A stretch of DNA of 64,000 nucleotides. It comes from Pistacia vera. Taxonomy: Eukaryota > Streptophyta > Magnoliopsida > Sapindales > Anacardiaceae. Below, piece by piece: positions 33,520-46,929 of the stretch (positions are counted from its first letter, which is position 1; every line of letters starts with the position of its first letter). The translations under genes and the position numbers were made by a program. Location: contig NW_022196421.1 of NCBI RefSeq assembly GCF_008641045.1, positions 930,001 to 994,000 of the forward strand. Direction: 5' to 3'. Below the pieces are notes generated by a model that did no database searches, was not told where the DNA came from, and worked only from the letters and a program-made list of their open reading frames with translations.

Positions 33520-35000
33520 TTAATCCTCTTTTACCAGATTTGTCTCTTCCTCTTGTTGAACAACATTCTCTAAGAAACTGAAATCTTCATCAGGAAATCG
33601 GGACTTAAATGCATCACAGCATACTTCTTGAGTGTTCAAGAACATGCGTGAGGCAATATCAAGAGCTCTATCTCTTTCCTTTTCAACTATAACAAGGCTA
33701 GATTTCAGCTTGTTGTTGCAATCCAACAATTCCTTCTCCTTTCTTTCATGAACAACATTTTCTAACTTCACATTTGAACATGATTGTTCAATCACGGATA
33801 ATTTCTTCCTATGAAGCTCCAATTCATTCATAGCTTCTGCCATCTGTTTCTCTAAATCCATTATTTCCTTTGTGATTTTGCCCCTCTGAACAACTAATCT
33901 TTTTTTGTTTCTTTCCAAATCTTCAATGATTTTATCGAAGGCCATCCATCACCTTCTGATTTCCAAATAAGCCATAACCTTCTGTGCCACAAACATGTCA
34001 ACAACAACAACAACAATATTATAAAAAAAAAAATTTATAAATTAAAAGTAAATCAAATTCATCAATTTTAAATCATAGAATTCACCTCTTCTGATGTAAG
34101 TTCTTCAAGATATTTTTTAGACATTGTTTTTAACCTATTGGGAGGGGTTGTAACTTGAACTTCCTCATCATACACCTTTTTACACTTGGTTCATCTGATT
34201 AGTGGCAGCTCTTCCATATCTTCATATTTATCTTCATTTTCGAATGTAGATGGTCCCACAGAAATAGCACCCTTCAATTTGGGTGTAGAAGCTGATGTTA
34301 AAGCTGTTAAATTTGGGGATTCAATGTCGATATCCACTACAACCTGCCAAAAAAAAGTTACATGAGAATCAATTAATAAACAAATGAAAAGTGATCATAT
34401 AAAAAATTGCAATACCTCTTTTGGATTGAAGAATGGAATATTTCTCCAACATATCAAAAACATCAAATGTTTTTTGATTTTGAACAAACTTCTCCAATGT
34501 CTGGATGCCAAGTTCCTTCACATTTATTTTACCGAGATTTTGGTGGGGTATTGTAGCTTTTGTCCATTGTGTGGGTAGTCCAACCCAACCTTTTTTACAA
34601 CCCAATAGAAAATATCTATCACTCCATCCTTGCACTTTATTTGATAATCCAGTTAATAATACTCCACCTTTTCTACCCTTGACAAAATAAAATGGACTAT
34701 TTGGCCTCTTTTTCAATGCATTTAAGTAGTTAAAAATATAAAACATGGGTAGAATATCGTGTATTAAACACAGACTTTCAAAACTCAAAATTTATCTCCA
34801 GGCATTGGGATGGAGCTGAGTGGGTGCAATGTTATAACAAATCATGACTTCTTCCACAAACGAAGAGAAAGGAGGCACAAGACCACACTGGAGAAAATTT
34901 TCAAAAAGGTGAAAAACCCAGGAGGGGTCTCCAAATTTATAAAAGATTTAAAACCATCGCATGGTAATAGTTTTCAAAATTGCGAAAGATTGGTACAGGT
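33520..35000 (-). pseudogene. PF04195-type (Transposase_28, 'putative gypsy type transposon') coiled-coil protein, copy in E1
   Basis: The minus strand from about 34960 reads GDPSWVFHLFENFLQCGLVP, FSSFVEEVMICYNIAPTQLH, PNAWR, then (34788-34420) ILSFESLCLIHDILP, LKKRPNSPFYFVKGRKGG, GLSNKVQGWSDRYFLLGCKK, the typical domain order of this plant family. A donor GTATTG near 34417 and acceptor near 34347 lead to VVVDIDIESPNLTALTSAST, then (33981 on) a 141-codon coiled coil (IIEDLERNKKRLVVQRGK..ELELHRKKL) ending at 33520. Damage: TAA after PNAWR at about 34792, TGA after LPLIR near 34197, TGA after EIRR near 33950. Function of the family is unknown; such proteins occur in plant TEs. Confidence 0.72.
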
Positions 35001-35059
35001 AACTATGCTAGGAATTTCTATGTGTGACATTGTCAGACAGAAAAATGAGATACAGATAA

Positions 35060-35583
35060 AACCCAATAGGAAAGACTGAAATTACCCACAAATTGTTGGT
35101 TGATGCAAGTAAAAACAAAGTTGAACAATAATATGAGTCGATAAAAACAATCAATTTTGAAGTGCAGCTGTGATTACAATGTCAATGATAAAATGCCCTT
35201 AATCTCTAATTTGCTTTTAAAGATGATGAACATGTTAAACGATGATGTTTTAACCAAGCGGAAGATGTCCAACTCCAAATATAATTACATCTAATAAAAA
35301 TATAATTAATTATGAACTTCATGGTTTCATTATTGTTTAAAAAATATATAAAGATATATCGAACTATTAATTTCCTAATGATTTATTTTGTAAAATTTAA
35401 TTTGCTCAATAATTTGTTGCTCGTAATAAACTGCAAGTGAGATGAATCTGATCCTATAAATAAATGATGAGGTATAATATGAGGCATTTATAAATACATA
35501 TATATATAGTTATGTGAATTTCAACAGACTCATACATTGTAAATGTTATAAAATATCGTGTTTGACTGGTTATTGAAATTAAT

Positions 35584-35662
<79 letters not shown>

Positions 35663-37280
35663 CATCTGAATGTTAGACTGGTATTATTTTATGTATGGTG
35701 TGTTTGATCTACTTTAAGGTTTACATTTTCTTTTTTCTTTATATCGTACTACTTTTGTTTCTTAAATAATTTATGCATAATAATATTTACATCCTTCTTA
35801 CCATTGTATTTCTCTTACATCTTTATTTTATTGTTCGTTAATATAGATATATATAGTTGGATGAAACGATTGCTCTTTATAGTTACAGTGTGATTCCTAT
35901 TAAAGGTAATTAATATATTCTTTCTGTGAACTATTTTTTTACAATTGTTAAATTGAATATTGATTGTGATATCAGATTCAAATAACTCAAGTTTTTTATA
36001 TAAGTGAATTTGACGATTCTAATTTGTGAAAATATTTATATAAATTCTTGGAAAACCAATAATAAACAAACTCAAAACTTCATGGTTAAACATAATTTTT
36101 CATTAGAATTGTAATCAATTAAGATTTCCATGAGATCAAAATTTAATTGATGAACCATTTATCTATATAAAATTGGCCTGTAGAATTGTGATGAGTTAAG
36201 AAGAATACCATAATATAGGTATAATTGTAATAAATGCAGGCATGTTTTTTGTTTTAATGTCAGAGTCCAACATATTCTCAGTTGTCAAACCAACAAATGG
36301 ATGATATACTTTTGATCGACCATTGCCGAACCAACAACTTATTCATATTTATATTAATAAATGTTTCCTTTGTTTGGAAATCTCTATGTTGTCGAACTAT
36401 TTTAATGTGTGGCTGCAACAGATGAAGCTCTGTCTCGGTTCAAATCTTGCTGCAAGATCATAATATTCTATGCTATAAAGTTTTAATAAAATAATTGTCC
36501 ATCCATAAATTTACATAAAAAACTATAGTAAATCATTTGTTATCAATTCTTGCATACAATTATAAAAATCTGGACTCAGCAGAGATGAAAAAAAAATTCA
36601 ATTAACACAATATATTTTTTGTTTTGATCAGGTGCAAGATTATAAAATGGTTCTTACAGATGAAGATGCAGCAGCTATACAGTCGTACATTTAGGAATTA
36701 TATTTGCAAGTGATTGAAAACTATAGATTGGCATATGATTTTAGACAAATAAGTATCGTTGATTTCGAAACAAAAGTATGCAAGGAGAATAGAAAATTGA
36801 GAATGTTTATATGGAACAAAAAAGGCCTAGATTTCCAAAGTAGTTAGAGAGTCAATCTCCATAAAGAAAAAAGGTATATTTAATATTAGAACTTCATATA
36901 ATTATTATGTAAAAAGTAAATGAGTTCAGTCTATATCTTTGTTCTTTTAGTTATTCATGAACTATAAATTGGTGTTTTGACGTATGAATTTCACAAAAAA
37001 ATGATCCATATACGTATCTAACAAAAAGTAACTGCCTTATTTATTTTGGTATAGCATACCAATATTTTGTATATTACATGGTTGAGTAAATCAGTTTCTG
37101 TTTTCTTTAATGATATAGTTTTTTGTGTAACACAGTCTCAATCATAAAACTTGTGTATCAAAGACAAAGAAAGATCCAATAATTTCTTTAAATGCTTCTA
37201 TAAATATAAATGAGATATCTAATTATTGTTTTTGCCTTTTCGTTAAGCTTTTCAATTATATAATTTGTTGCATGGTATAG
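35060..37280 (+). other. AT-rich spacer with weak upstream exons
   Basis: Mostly non-coding. At 36645-36846 a frame reads MVLTDEDAAAIQSYI, then YRLAYDFRQISIVDF, KVCKENRKLRMFIWNKKG; this piece is retained in E2 (43063-43263, open) and E3, so it is probably an exon, but I know no family for it. Confidence 0.45.
35589..35661. repeat. (GA)n microsatellite, ~36 units
   Basis: Pure GA run in E1; the same locus in E2 (42034-42103) and E3 (48407-48472) is (TA)n followed by (GA)n. Confidence 0.95.
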
Positions 37281-37281
37281 T

Positions 37282-37824
37282 ATTAATTCTGTTATTATTA
37301 TTTTTAAATTCAAATGAGAGATCTAAAGAACATAAACAGTGTGTATCAAACACAAAAAAGTGTTCTACAAGTTCTTCAAATGCTTTTGTAAATGTAAATG
37401 AGATACATGAGGAAAATAGAATAGAGAGAATGTCCGTATTAAAAAGGAAGAGAGGTAAAAAAAAAATATATTCTATTAGTGGTTACCTATATTTTTTAGA
37501 TTATGATAACTTAAGCTGACTAACTAAATCTATGTTTTTCAGGTGCTTCTCCGTGTGCAGAGCCTGACTCTAATATTCCAATTACTGATGCAAACAATAC
37601 AATAATGAGCCCTAAATCTAACAACATATGTTTAAACATTCAGTTTGTTATATCTTAAAAACATAATGTTAGTTCATTATTTTGTAAAAATAAAGGTGCA
37701 GAACTTTGCTGAACAATTTTGATATTGCAAGTGTTGTTTTCATTCTCAGGTCAGACATTGAAAAAACAAAAGAAATCTTTATCGAAGACAAATAGAGGTT
37801 CAAAATCTCAGTCGACAAAAAGAG
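37282..37824 (+). pseudogene. 5' exons of the Helitron Rep/helicase gene (E1)
   Basis: Short open blocks bounded by splice-like signals: a first ending RMSVLKRKRG before GTAAAA (about 37453); a second from TTTTTCAG|GTGCTTCTCC (37543) reading GASPCAEPDSNIPITDANN; a third from CTCAG|GTCAGACATTG (37751) reading GQTLKKQKKSLSKTNRGSKS before GTAACA. They are rich in Lys/Ser and look like a nuclear-targeting N-terminal region ahead of the ATG-containing exon at 37969. All three are kept in E2 and E3. Confidence 0.5.
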
Positions 37825-37968
37825 GTAACAAGTGTCACATTGTTAGTTATACATATTTAAATGTTAACTCAAGTATTAAACTTAGTAAAAAACAATATCA
37901 TTATGAGTTTCTAAATTAACAGAACATGTCAATTACTTTCTAAAAATAACACATTATTTCTTTGCACA

Positions 37969-39654
37969 ATGGAAAAAGAGTCCCAGAACTTTGGTGAACC
38001 ATCCTACAAGTGCATTCATTGTGGATCAGTCATGTGGTATGAAGAGCAAACTGTTAAGAACCAAGAGCCAGCCATCCCTTTGTTTTCATTATGTTGTATG
38101 GATGGCAAAGTTTAATTACCGTTATTGAAAAAACCGCCATAACCATTAAAAGGTTTATTGGATGTGTCCAGTGGTAACAAAGGGATTAGTTTCAGGAGTA
38201 AAATAAGAATATACAATTCATTGTTCTCATTTACATCAATGGGAGGGCATGTTGACCATGAGATTAACCAAGGGTGTGGTCCATATGTTTTCAAACTTTG
38301 CAAACAGAATTACCACTGAATAGGATTGTTACTTCCAACTGAAAGAAGAAAACCTCAGTTTTCATAGCTTTATATTTATGACATAGAGTATGAAACCAGT
38401 CATAGATTAAATTATGTATGAGGTAATACAACTGATGCTACCGTTGACAAGGAATTAGTACAGGAATTGCAATTGATGTTTGATGCGAACAATGAATTGG
38501 TTAAAAATTTTCGTTTTGTCAGGAACCATATCCATTGGAATGATATTAGAGATGTGCATTTGTGGTTAAAAATGAAAAGGGAAAAGGATGGAAGACAATA
38601 CAATTTGCCAACTGCATCTGAAATTGCGGGTTTAATTGTCGGTGATATTGGAATTTCAGAAACTAGAAAAGATGCCATTATTCATCATTCGAAAAAGGGT
38701 CTTCAAAGAATTTCTGACTTGCATCCAAGCTTTCTGGCATTAAGTTATCCAACATAGGGAGAAGATGGATACAGAATTGACATTAAGCATAAAGACTTTC
38801 CTGACAAAAAGTCTTCAAAGAGAAACAGGCTAAGCATGAGAGAATATTATGCATTTTGATTGCAGTATAGATTATGTGAAGGGCATACTCTGTTGAAATC
38901 AGGAAGATTATTGTAGCAATATATTGTGGATGCATATATGGTTGTTGAAGAGGAAAGATTTCATTGGATTAGAAACAATCAAAAAAAAAATTGAGTGATT
39001 TGTACAGTGGGTTGATGGATGTCATTTCAAAGGATGATGTTAATGCACAGCATCTAGGGAAATCTACGTTACTGCCTTCAGCTCACACTGGTAGTCCCCG
39101 ATATCGTGTTCAGAATTATCAAGATGCAATGGCGATTTGCAGATGTTATGGATATCCAGATATTTTTCTGACATTCACCTGTAATCCCAAGTGGCCGGAG
39201 ATACAATATCTACACAATTGTATTGGACAATGTGATCAAGAAATTGGAATAATTGTAGTTTGCAAAGTTTTTGAGATCAAATTGCTTGAGCTAATGCGAG
39301 AGAAAAAAAAAAAAAAAGGTGAATATTTTGGTGAAACAGTGGCAAGTAAGTATTCCAACGAATAATATTTCTACTTTCTTTGCAAATTGTAGTTCATTGA
39401 TAATCTATGATATGAAATTATGTTATACCAACTATTGCTAAACATGTTATAATTGTTTTTGTCAGTTATCTACACTATCGAGTTACAAAAGAGAGGCCTC
39501 CCACATGCTCATATATTGGTTTTTCTACATACCCAATATAAGAATCCTTCGGCATCCAAAATAGATGAAATAGTTTCTGCTGAAATCCCAAATAAGGAAA
39601 TTGATGGTGTTGCCTTTGCAGTTGTGGAGAATCACATAACCCACGGTCCGTGCG
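37969..39654 (+). pseudogene. Helitron Rep/helicase, N-terminal and HUH part (E1)
   Basis: Rolling-circle replication initiator of Helitrons. From 37969: a Cys-rich start (KCIHCGSVMWYEE..LFSLCCMDGKV), then the conserved FTSMGGHVDHEINQGCGPYVF block, LYIYDIEYE, RNHIHWNDIRDVHLWLK (38520 on), YRVQNYQDAMAICRCYGYPD (39099 on), and the HUH motif in ELQKRGLPHAHILVF (HxH at 39504-39512). The end HITHGPC is cut at 39654 by family A unit A4. In-frame stops occur at GKV|LP (CAA to TAA) and KPP|PLK, and there are several frameshifts and an intron near 39340-39465. The helicase half is not in this copy. Confidence 0.85.
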
Positions 39655-40696
39655 TGTAACAACTGCTTGATACTACTATACTCATAAAAACATACGTATA
39701 GTAAAATACAAGTACATTACTAAAAATAGTTGGGCCCAAATTTTTCTTTTATTTAATATATATATTCTTTTACAAAAGTCAGTATCCTTTACAAAAGTTC
39801 ACAAAAGTGTGGTGGACAGTGTAACTACTCCTCCTCGCCTGCCGACATCCATCCGACTACTTCCTCATCTAGAACCTGCAAAAACATAGAAAAACAACGA
39901 GGTAAGCAAAATAATGCTCAGTAAGTAAATCCTCTACTCGTCTATCCCCATAACTCTCTCTTAATTCTTTCCTTACTCTCTTCTCTTCTCATTTCTGTTC
40001 CCTTTCTGTTTCTATTTCTCATACTCTTTTCTATATACTCTCTAGTGTATGTCACGGCCTCATCTTACCGGAGGCACAGCTGGGGACTCAACCCACTCTT
40101 CGTGACTCTATTCAATTTCTCTTTCTGTTCTTTCTATTTCTCTGTTTCCCATTCTACTCATGGGAATGTCACAGCCTCATCTTACCGGAGGCACGGCCGG
40201 GAACTCTTCCGCTCTACGTGACTTCTACTCATTTCTGTACCGATCAAATTTGGCTATGCATGGATTCGGAACCTTTGGCCATGTGAGTGTACATGCTTTC
40301 TCTCTATCTCTCAAATGTCACGACCCCTTCTTACAGGAGGCACGGCTGGAACCTCATGTTCCACTCTGCGTGACGGTCATGGCCTCATCTCACCGGAGGC
40401 ACAGCTGGGGATCACAAAGCACCCACTCTCGTGACTTTACTCATCACTCACGGTTTCCCCATCGCACAACCTTCTATATTCTCTTCTTTAGCTCTTATAG
40501 TAGTTTAAGCACAAAAGTCTCTACTCTTTCTCAAGCTAATACTCATAGTGTAGAAATTCTCTACTGTTTCTCAAGCTACTTCTTAATGCACAATTAATGC
40601 ATATGGATGGTTCATGCTCATTAATGCACTTAGAAAATGCCAATATGCAATGTTGCAAGAATTAAGGTTCATAACTCATTCTCAAACTTCTCTTAG
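39655..40696 (-). mobile_element. Family A unit A4, 3'-part only
   Basis: Begins on the plus strand TGTAACAACTGC after GTGCG (39650-39654) and matches A5 closely until about 40696, where it breaks off at CTTCTCTTAG. About ten unmatched bases (TCTTCCTTGC) then join to segment E2. So the 5' half of the unit (minus-strand view) and its second target copy are absent. Confidence 0.85.
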
Positions 40697-40710
40697 TCTT
40701 CCTTGCAAAG

Positions 40711-42032
40711 GTAGATGGTCCCACAGAAATAGCGCCCATCAATTTGGGTGTAGAAGTTGATGTTGAAGCTGTTAATTTGGGGATTCTATGTCGATATCCA
40801 CTACAACCAGCGAAAAAAAAAAAAGTTACATGAGAACAATTAATAAACAAATGAAAAGTGATCATATAAAAAATTGAAATACCTCTTTGGATTGAAGAAT
40901 GAAGTATTTCTCAACATATCGAAAACATCAAATGTTTGTTGATTTTGAATAAACTTCTCCAATGTCTGGATGCTAAGTTCCTTCACATCTATTTTACCGA
41001 GATTTTGGGGGGGTATTGTAGCTTTGTGCCATTGTGTGGGTAGTCCACCCTAACCTTTTTTTACAACCCAATAGAAAATATTATCACTCCATCCTCCCCA
41101 CTTTATTTGATAATCCAGTTAATAGTACTCCGCCTTTTCTACCCTTGACAAAATAAATGGACTATTTGGCCTCTTTTTCAATGCATAGAAGTAGTTAAAA
41201 ATATAAAACATGGTAGAATATCGTGCATTTACACAGACTTTCCAAACTCAAAATTAATCTCCAGGCATTGGATGGAGCTGAGGGGTGCAATGTTATAACA
41301 AATCATGACTTCTTCCACAAACGAAGAGAAAGGAGGCACAAGACCACACTGGAGAAAATTTTCAAAAAGGTGAAAAACCCAGGAGGGGTCTCCAAATTTA
41401 TAAAAGATTTAAAACCATCGCATGGTAATAGTTTTCAAAATTGCAAAGATCAGTACAGGTAACTATGCTAGGAATTTCTATGTGTGACCTTGTCAGACAC
41501 AAAAAATGAGATATAGTAAAACCCAGTAGGAAAGACTGAAATTACCCACAATTGTTGTGGATGCAAGTAAAAACAAAGTTGAACAATAATATGAGTCGAT
41601 AAAAACAATCAATTTTGAAGTGCAGCTGTGGTTACAATGTCAACGATAAAATGCCCTTAATCTCTAATTTGCCTTTAAAGACGATGAACATGTTAAACAG
41701 ACGTTTTAACCAAGCGGAAGATGTCCAACTCCAAATATAATTACATCTAATAAAAATATAATAATTATGACTTCATGGTGTCATTATGTTTAAAAAAAAT
41801 ATAAAGATATATTGAACTATTAATTTCCTAATGATTATTTTGTAAAATTTAATTTGCACATAATTTGTTGCTCGAATAAACTGCAAGTGAGATGAATCTG
41901 GTCCTATAAATAATGATGAGGTATAAATGAGGCATTTATAATACATATATAAATAGTTATGTGAATTTCAACAGACTCATACATGTAATGTTATAAAATA
42001 TCGTGTTTGACTGGTTATTGAAATAATAACAT

Positions 42033-42076
<44 letters not shown>

Positions 42077-44580
42077 GAGAGGAGAGAGAGAGAGAGAGAG
42101 AGATTCATCTGAATGTTAGGCTGGTATTATTTTATGTATGGTGTGTTTGATCTACTTTAAGGTTTACATTTCTTTTTTCTTTATATCGTACTGCTTTTGT
42201 TTCTTAAATAATTTATGCATAATAATGTTACATCCTTCTTACCATTGTATTTCTCTTACATCTTTATTTTATTGTTCATTATGTAGATATACAGTTGGAT
42301 GAAACGATTGCTCCTTATAGTTATAGTGTGATTCCTATTAAATGTAAGAATATATTCTTTCTATGAACTATTTTTTTACATTGTTAAATTGAATATTGAT
42401 TGTGATATCAAATTCAAATAACTCAAGTTTTTATATAAGTGAATTGACGATTCTAATTTGTGAAAATATTTATATAAATTCTTGGAAAACCAATAAAAAC
42501 AAACTCAAAACTTCATGGTTAAACATAATTTTTCATTAGAATTGTAATCAATTAAGATTTCCAGAGATCAAAATTAATTGATGAACATTTATCTAATAAA
42601 TTGGCCTATAGAATTGTGACGTGTTAGAGAATACCATAATATAGGTATAATTGTAATAAATGTAGGCAGTTTTTCGTTTTAATGTCAGAGTAACATATTT
42701 CCAATTGTCAACCAACAAATGGATGATATACTTTGATAGACCATTGCCGAACCAACAACTTATTCATAGTTATATTAATAATGTTTCCTTTGTTTGGAAA
42801 TCTCTATGTGTCGAACTATTTTAATGTGTGGCTGCAACAGATGAAGCTCTGTCTCGGTTCAAATCTTGCTGCAAGATCATAATATTCTATGCTATAAAGT
42901 TTTAATAAAATAATTGTCCATCCATAAATTTACATAAAAAACTATAGTAATCATTTGTTATCAATTCTGCATACAATTATAAAAATCTGGACTCAGCAGA
43001 GGTGAAAAAAAAATGCAATTAACACAATATATTTTTTGTTTTGGTCAGGTGAAAGATTATAAATGGTTCTTACAAATGAAGATGCAGGAGCTATACAGTC
43101 ATTACATTTAGGAATTTATTTGCAAGTGATTGAAAACTATAGATTGGCATATGATTTTAGACAAATAAGTATCGTTGATTTCAGAACAAAAGTATGCAAG
43201 GAGAATAGAAAATTGAGAATGTTTATATGGAACAAAAAAGGCCTAGATTTCCAAAGTAGTTGAGAGTCAATCTCCATAAAGAAAAAAGGTATATTTTATA
43301 TTAGAACTTCATATAATTATTATGTAAAAAGTAAATGAGTTCAGTCTATATCTTTGTCTTTTAGTTTCATTGACTATAATCGGTGTTTTGACGTATGAAT
43401 TTACAGAAAAATGATCCATAATAAGATATATCTAACAAAAGTAATGCCTTATTTATTTTGGTATAGTCATACAAATATTTTGATATTACAGGTTGAGTAA
43501 ATCAGTTTCTGTTTTTTTAGAGATTAGTTTTTTGTGTAACACAGTCTCAATCATAAAACTTGTGTATCAAAGACAAAGAAAGATCCAATAATTTCTTTAA
43601 ATGCTTCTATAAATATAAATGAGATATCTAATTATTGTTTTGCCTTTTCGTTAAGCTTTCAATTATATATTTGTTGCATGGTATAGTATTAATTCTGTTA
43701 TTATTATTTTTAAATTCAAATGAGAGATCTAAAGAACATAAACAGTGTGTATCAAACACAAAAAAGTGTTCTACAAGTTCTTCAAATGCTTTTGTAAATG
43801 TAAATGAGATACATGAGGAAATAGAATAGAGAGATGTCCGTATTAAAAGGAAGAGAGGTAAAAAAAAATATATTCTATTAGTGGTACCTATATTTTTAGA
43901 TTATGATAACTTAAGCTGACTAACTAAATCTATGTTTTTCAGGTGCTTCTCCGTGTGCAGAGCCTGACTCTAATATTCCATTACTGATGCAAAAATACAA
44001 TAATGAGCCTAATCTAACAACATATGTTTAACATTCAGTTTGTTATATCTTAAAACATAATGTAGTTCATTATTTTGTAAAAATAAAGGTGCAGAACTTT
44101 GCTGAACAATTTTGATATTGCAAGTGTTGTTTTCATCTCAGGTCAGACATTGAAAAAACAAAAGAAATCTTTATCGAAGACAAATAGAGGTAAAATCTCA
44201 GTCGCAAAAAGAGGTAACAAGTGTCACATGTTAGTTATACATATTTAAATGGTTAACCAAGTATATAACTTAGTAAAAAACAATTCATTATGAGTTTCTA
44301 AATTAACAGAACATGTCAATTACTTTCTAAAAAAACACATTATTCTTTGCACAATGGAAAAGAGTCCCAGAACTTTGGTGAACCATCCTACAATGCATTC
44401 ATGTGGATCAGTCATGTGGTATGAAGAGCAAACTGTAAGAACCAAGAGCCAGCCATCCCTTTTTTTCATTATGTTGTATGGATGCAAAGTTTAATTACCG
44501 TTATTGAAAAAACCGCCATAACCTTAAAAGGTTTATTGGATGTGTCCAGTGGTAACAAAGGGATTAGTTTCAGGAGTAAA
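40711..44580 (+). repeat. Segment E, copy 2 (E2), truncated at both ends
   Basis: Matches about 34243-38200 of E1. Contains a PF04195-type relic on the minus strand (about 41440-40711), a (TA)n(GA)n tract, the 36.6-kb-type exon (open at 43063-43263), the 5' Rep/helicase exons and the first 220 bases of the helicase exon (ATG 44354). It ends at TTTCAGGAGTAAAA and is joined directly to segment D2. Single-base deletions against E1 are frequent. Confidence 0.88.
42034..42103. repeat. (TA)n(GA)n microsatellite in E2
   Basis: About 20 TA units followed by an interrupted GA run. Confidence 0.95.
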
Positions 44581-44810
44581 AGAGATGTTCGTTTTTAAGA
44601 TCAAGTTGAGAATTATGGATCTGAAGGAAGGATACAAATCTTATACTGTGACGAAACTTTTTTCGATTGATGAGAATCTTGAGGATGAATATAAATTGCG
44701 AGAATTGCAAAAGGTTAGTATAATTTTTATTCTTAAATAGGTAATTTTCATAATTTTGAAGTGATATCAATGTTTTGTAAAAAACAACAGGCAAACAATG
44801 GAGAATATGG

Positions 44811-45063
44811 ATCACAATCCTCTTGGTCATGCGTGACTGAATACGAAATATTGACACGAAAAATCAAGGATGTGTTTGGAAAAATGGTGGTAGGAGTTCA
44901 TGCTGATGATGCTGAAGACAGAATAGAGAATTCTTGTACAGACATGTTAGACACATCGAAAGAGAGGGAACGAGGCAATGAACAGAAAGAAAATGATGAT
45001 GAGAATGTTAAAAGCAGCATTAGGAGTTACAAAAGCAACCCAAGAAAAAAGTTGAAGTCTTGA
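44811..45063 (+). pseudogene. RPA-like C-terminal exon, duplicate
   Basis: Same 84-codon acidic/Lys-rich exon as 27831-28103 (EYEILTRKIKDVFGKMV, NQRK-rich tail ..SNPRKKLKS). Differences are substitutions only (for example CVTEYE for SMTEYE, VHADDAE for VDVDDAE). Its upstream exons are absent apart from part of exon 8. Confidence 0.8.
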
Positions 45064-46106
45064 TAAAGTGATCATGTCACGTTTGATCGATTAAGTGTAT
45101 AGTGTAATTGATACTTCGCTTGTGTAAATACTTTATCTTGATTGATGGATGCCAACATAAATAAATATAACATTAAACTGCAATTAGTATAAAATAGTGA
45201 ACAAACTATTTCGCATAAAAAAAAAAAAAAAAAAAGATAGAGAGAGAGAGAGAGCATTCTAGGGAAATCGGATATATTGGTTGCAATTTCAATTTCAAGG
45301 CTTTGTTTAGATAAAACAAGTCAAACTAATGAGTGACATCAAAATCAAGATATGATTGTTGTAATCCCATATGTGTATCATACGAGATTAGAACAATCAT
45401 ATTTTGATTTTTATGACGGTTTTTAACCACAAGGTTTTTAATAATTACATAGGCATTCAAAAATTTGGAATTGAATATTCAGCAATTCAAAATTTTTATT
45501 CTTATATAGTTAAATTGATTGAACCTTTGACTCTACGAACGATCAAGTCGTATGTTTGAAATATGAAATATGATTGAATTACATAATGCATAACAACAAT
45601 AGAAATACAAAAAGGTGATTAATAATCAGGTATAATTCTAGGTTCGACATATTGTTTACTACAATTAGTATAAAACGTTATGGTTTAGTTTTGATATTTT
45701 GAGCCATAGTAGATAGTGTATTACTTCATAGATGTTACTGTGAAACAATTAAATGTGTGTTGTCCCCTGAAATTCATGTGATTTTATGTCAATATTTATT
45801 CATGGGATGAGATTTGTTTGAATTATAGTTTATTGATAGTAATACATCATTGAGGAAATACAATTTTTTAAGATAGATTATCACAACATTAATAGTTCGA
45901 TATACTTTTATATCTGAAAATCTAATTTTTTTTTTTAAATAATAATGAAACTATGAAATTTCTAATCAATTATAGTTTTCAAATTATTAAATTTTTTGTT
46001 ACTGTTTTAAATGATAAAAACAAGTATAACATATGTTTGTGGTTGGTCCTACAGTAGGACCATTATCCATTTAATTTTAGTAAATTTTTCTATTATGTTA
46101 TATCAG

Positions 46107-46330
46107 GAAAATGTAGATGTGAGTATGTCTAACAGAATTGCGAAAGTAACTTTTATGTTGTTTGATATAGTAGTCCAAAAATTAATTGGATTATCATGTT
46201 CTCAATTATTAAAAAAACAAAATGTTTGAATGAATTGTGTGAACATATGTTTATTTTGAGAACTAGACAGGAGGTTACTGATTTTAAAGAAATATATGAA
46301 TCCTATGTTGTGAGTAAAGTTTTAGTAGAC
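46107..46330 (+). pseudogene. second RPA-like relic, duplicate
   Basis: Same single-exon relic as at 29150-29380; reads NVDVSMSNRIAKVTFMLFDI, VVQKLIGLSCSQLLKKQNV and a stop. Confidence 0.7.
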
Positions 46331-46929
46331 AATGTTGAACTTGAAAATTATTATAACAGAAAATCGGTATAAATTTTAAGTTTAAATAGTTGATCTTGAT
46401 AATATTCAGGTGATATTAAATATCATGCATAATTGACTGCAAAATATTGACATCAAATGTAAAAAAGCATGTCTACAAATATAATATTGATTGTACAAGC
46501 AGATGATGCTGAAAATATAATTAGAACGTTTCTATACAATCATATTAGCGGTATCAAAAAAGAGAAAAAGAACTATATTAAAAGCAATCCAAAAGAAACA
46601 ACATAACATTGCAATATTCATGCAAAAAAGCTAGCCAAATATTTTTTGGGTTCACATAAAAACTATAAAAGTAGTTCAAAACAAACAACATTGAAATTTT
46701 CATAAAAGTATTCATTTCATACTTAATAGCTTAAATACATAAGCAAACAGTGTCATCATTTGTGAATATTCTTTCTATTGCTTGATGGGGGTCTACCTTT
46801 GCGATGAGGCTGTTGCTCATGCGCTAGTTGAAAGAATACATTGACTGTGTCTTGAACTTCTACTGAATCTGCTGGTAAGATTGTGTTCTTCTGTTTACTC
46901 ATCAATTCTAGATCTTAGAATTCACCTCT

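Larger units (their letters stand above)
34075..40696 (+). repeat. Segment E, copy 1 (E1)
   Basis: Contains the minus-strand PF04195-type pseudogene, a GA tract, the 5' exons and first part of the Helitron Rep/helicase gene, and family A unit A4, truncated. Homologous to 40711-44580 (E2) and 46915-52342 plus A5 (E3). E1 has the fewest small indels. E2 and E3 share many substitutions against E1. Confidence 0.9.
44583..46910 (+). repeat. Segment D, copy 2 (D2): RPA 3' end, hairpin, second RPA relic
   Basis: Matches 27622-29949 with scattered substitutions and few indels. Contains RPA exon 8 tail (KIKLRIMDLKEGYKSYTVTK), exon 9 (44811-45063, TGA), the inverted repeat, the RPA relic at 46107-46330, and exon 3 of the coiled-coil gene (minus, about 46905-46770), cut after MSKQKN. 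It then joins to segment E3 at AATTCTAG|ATCTTAGAATTC, which removes the 4.1 kb lying between D and E in the first copy. Confidence 0.9.
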
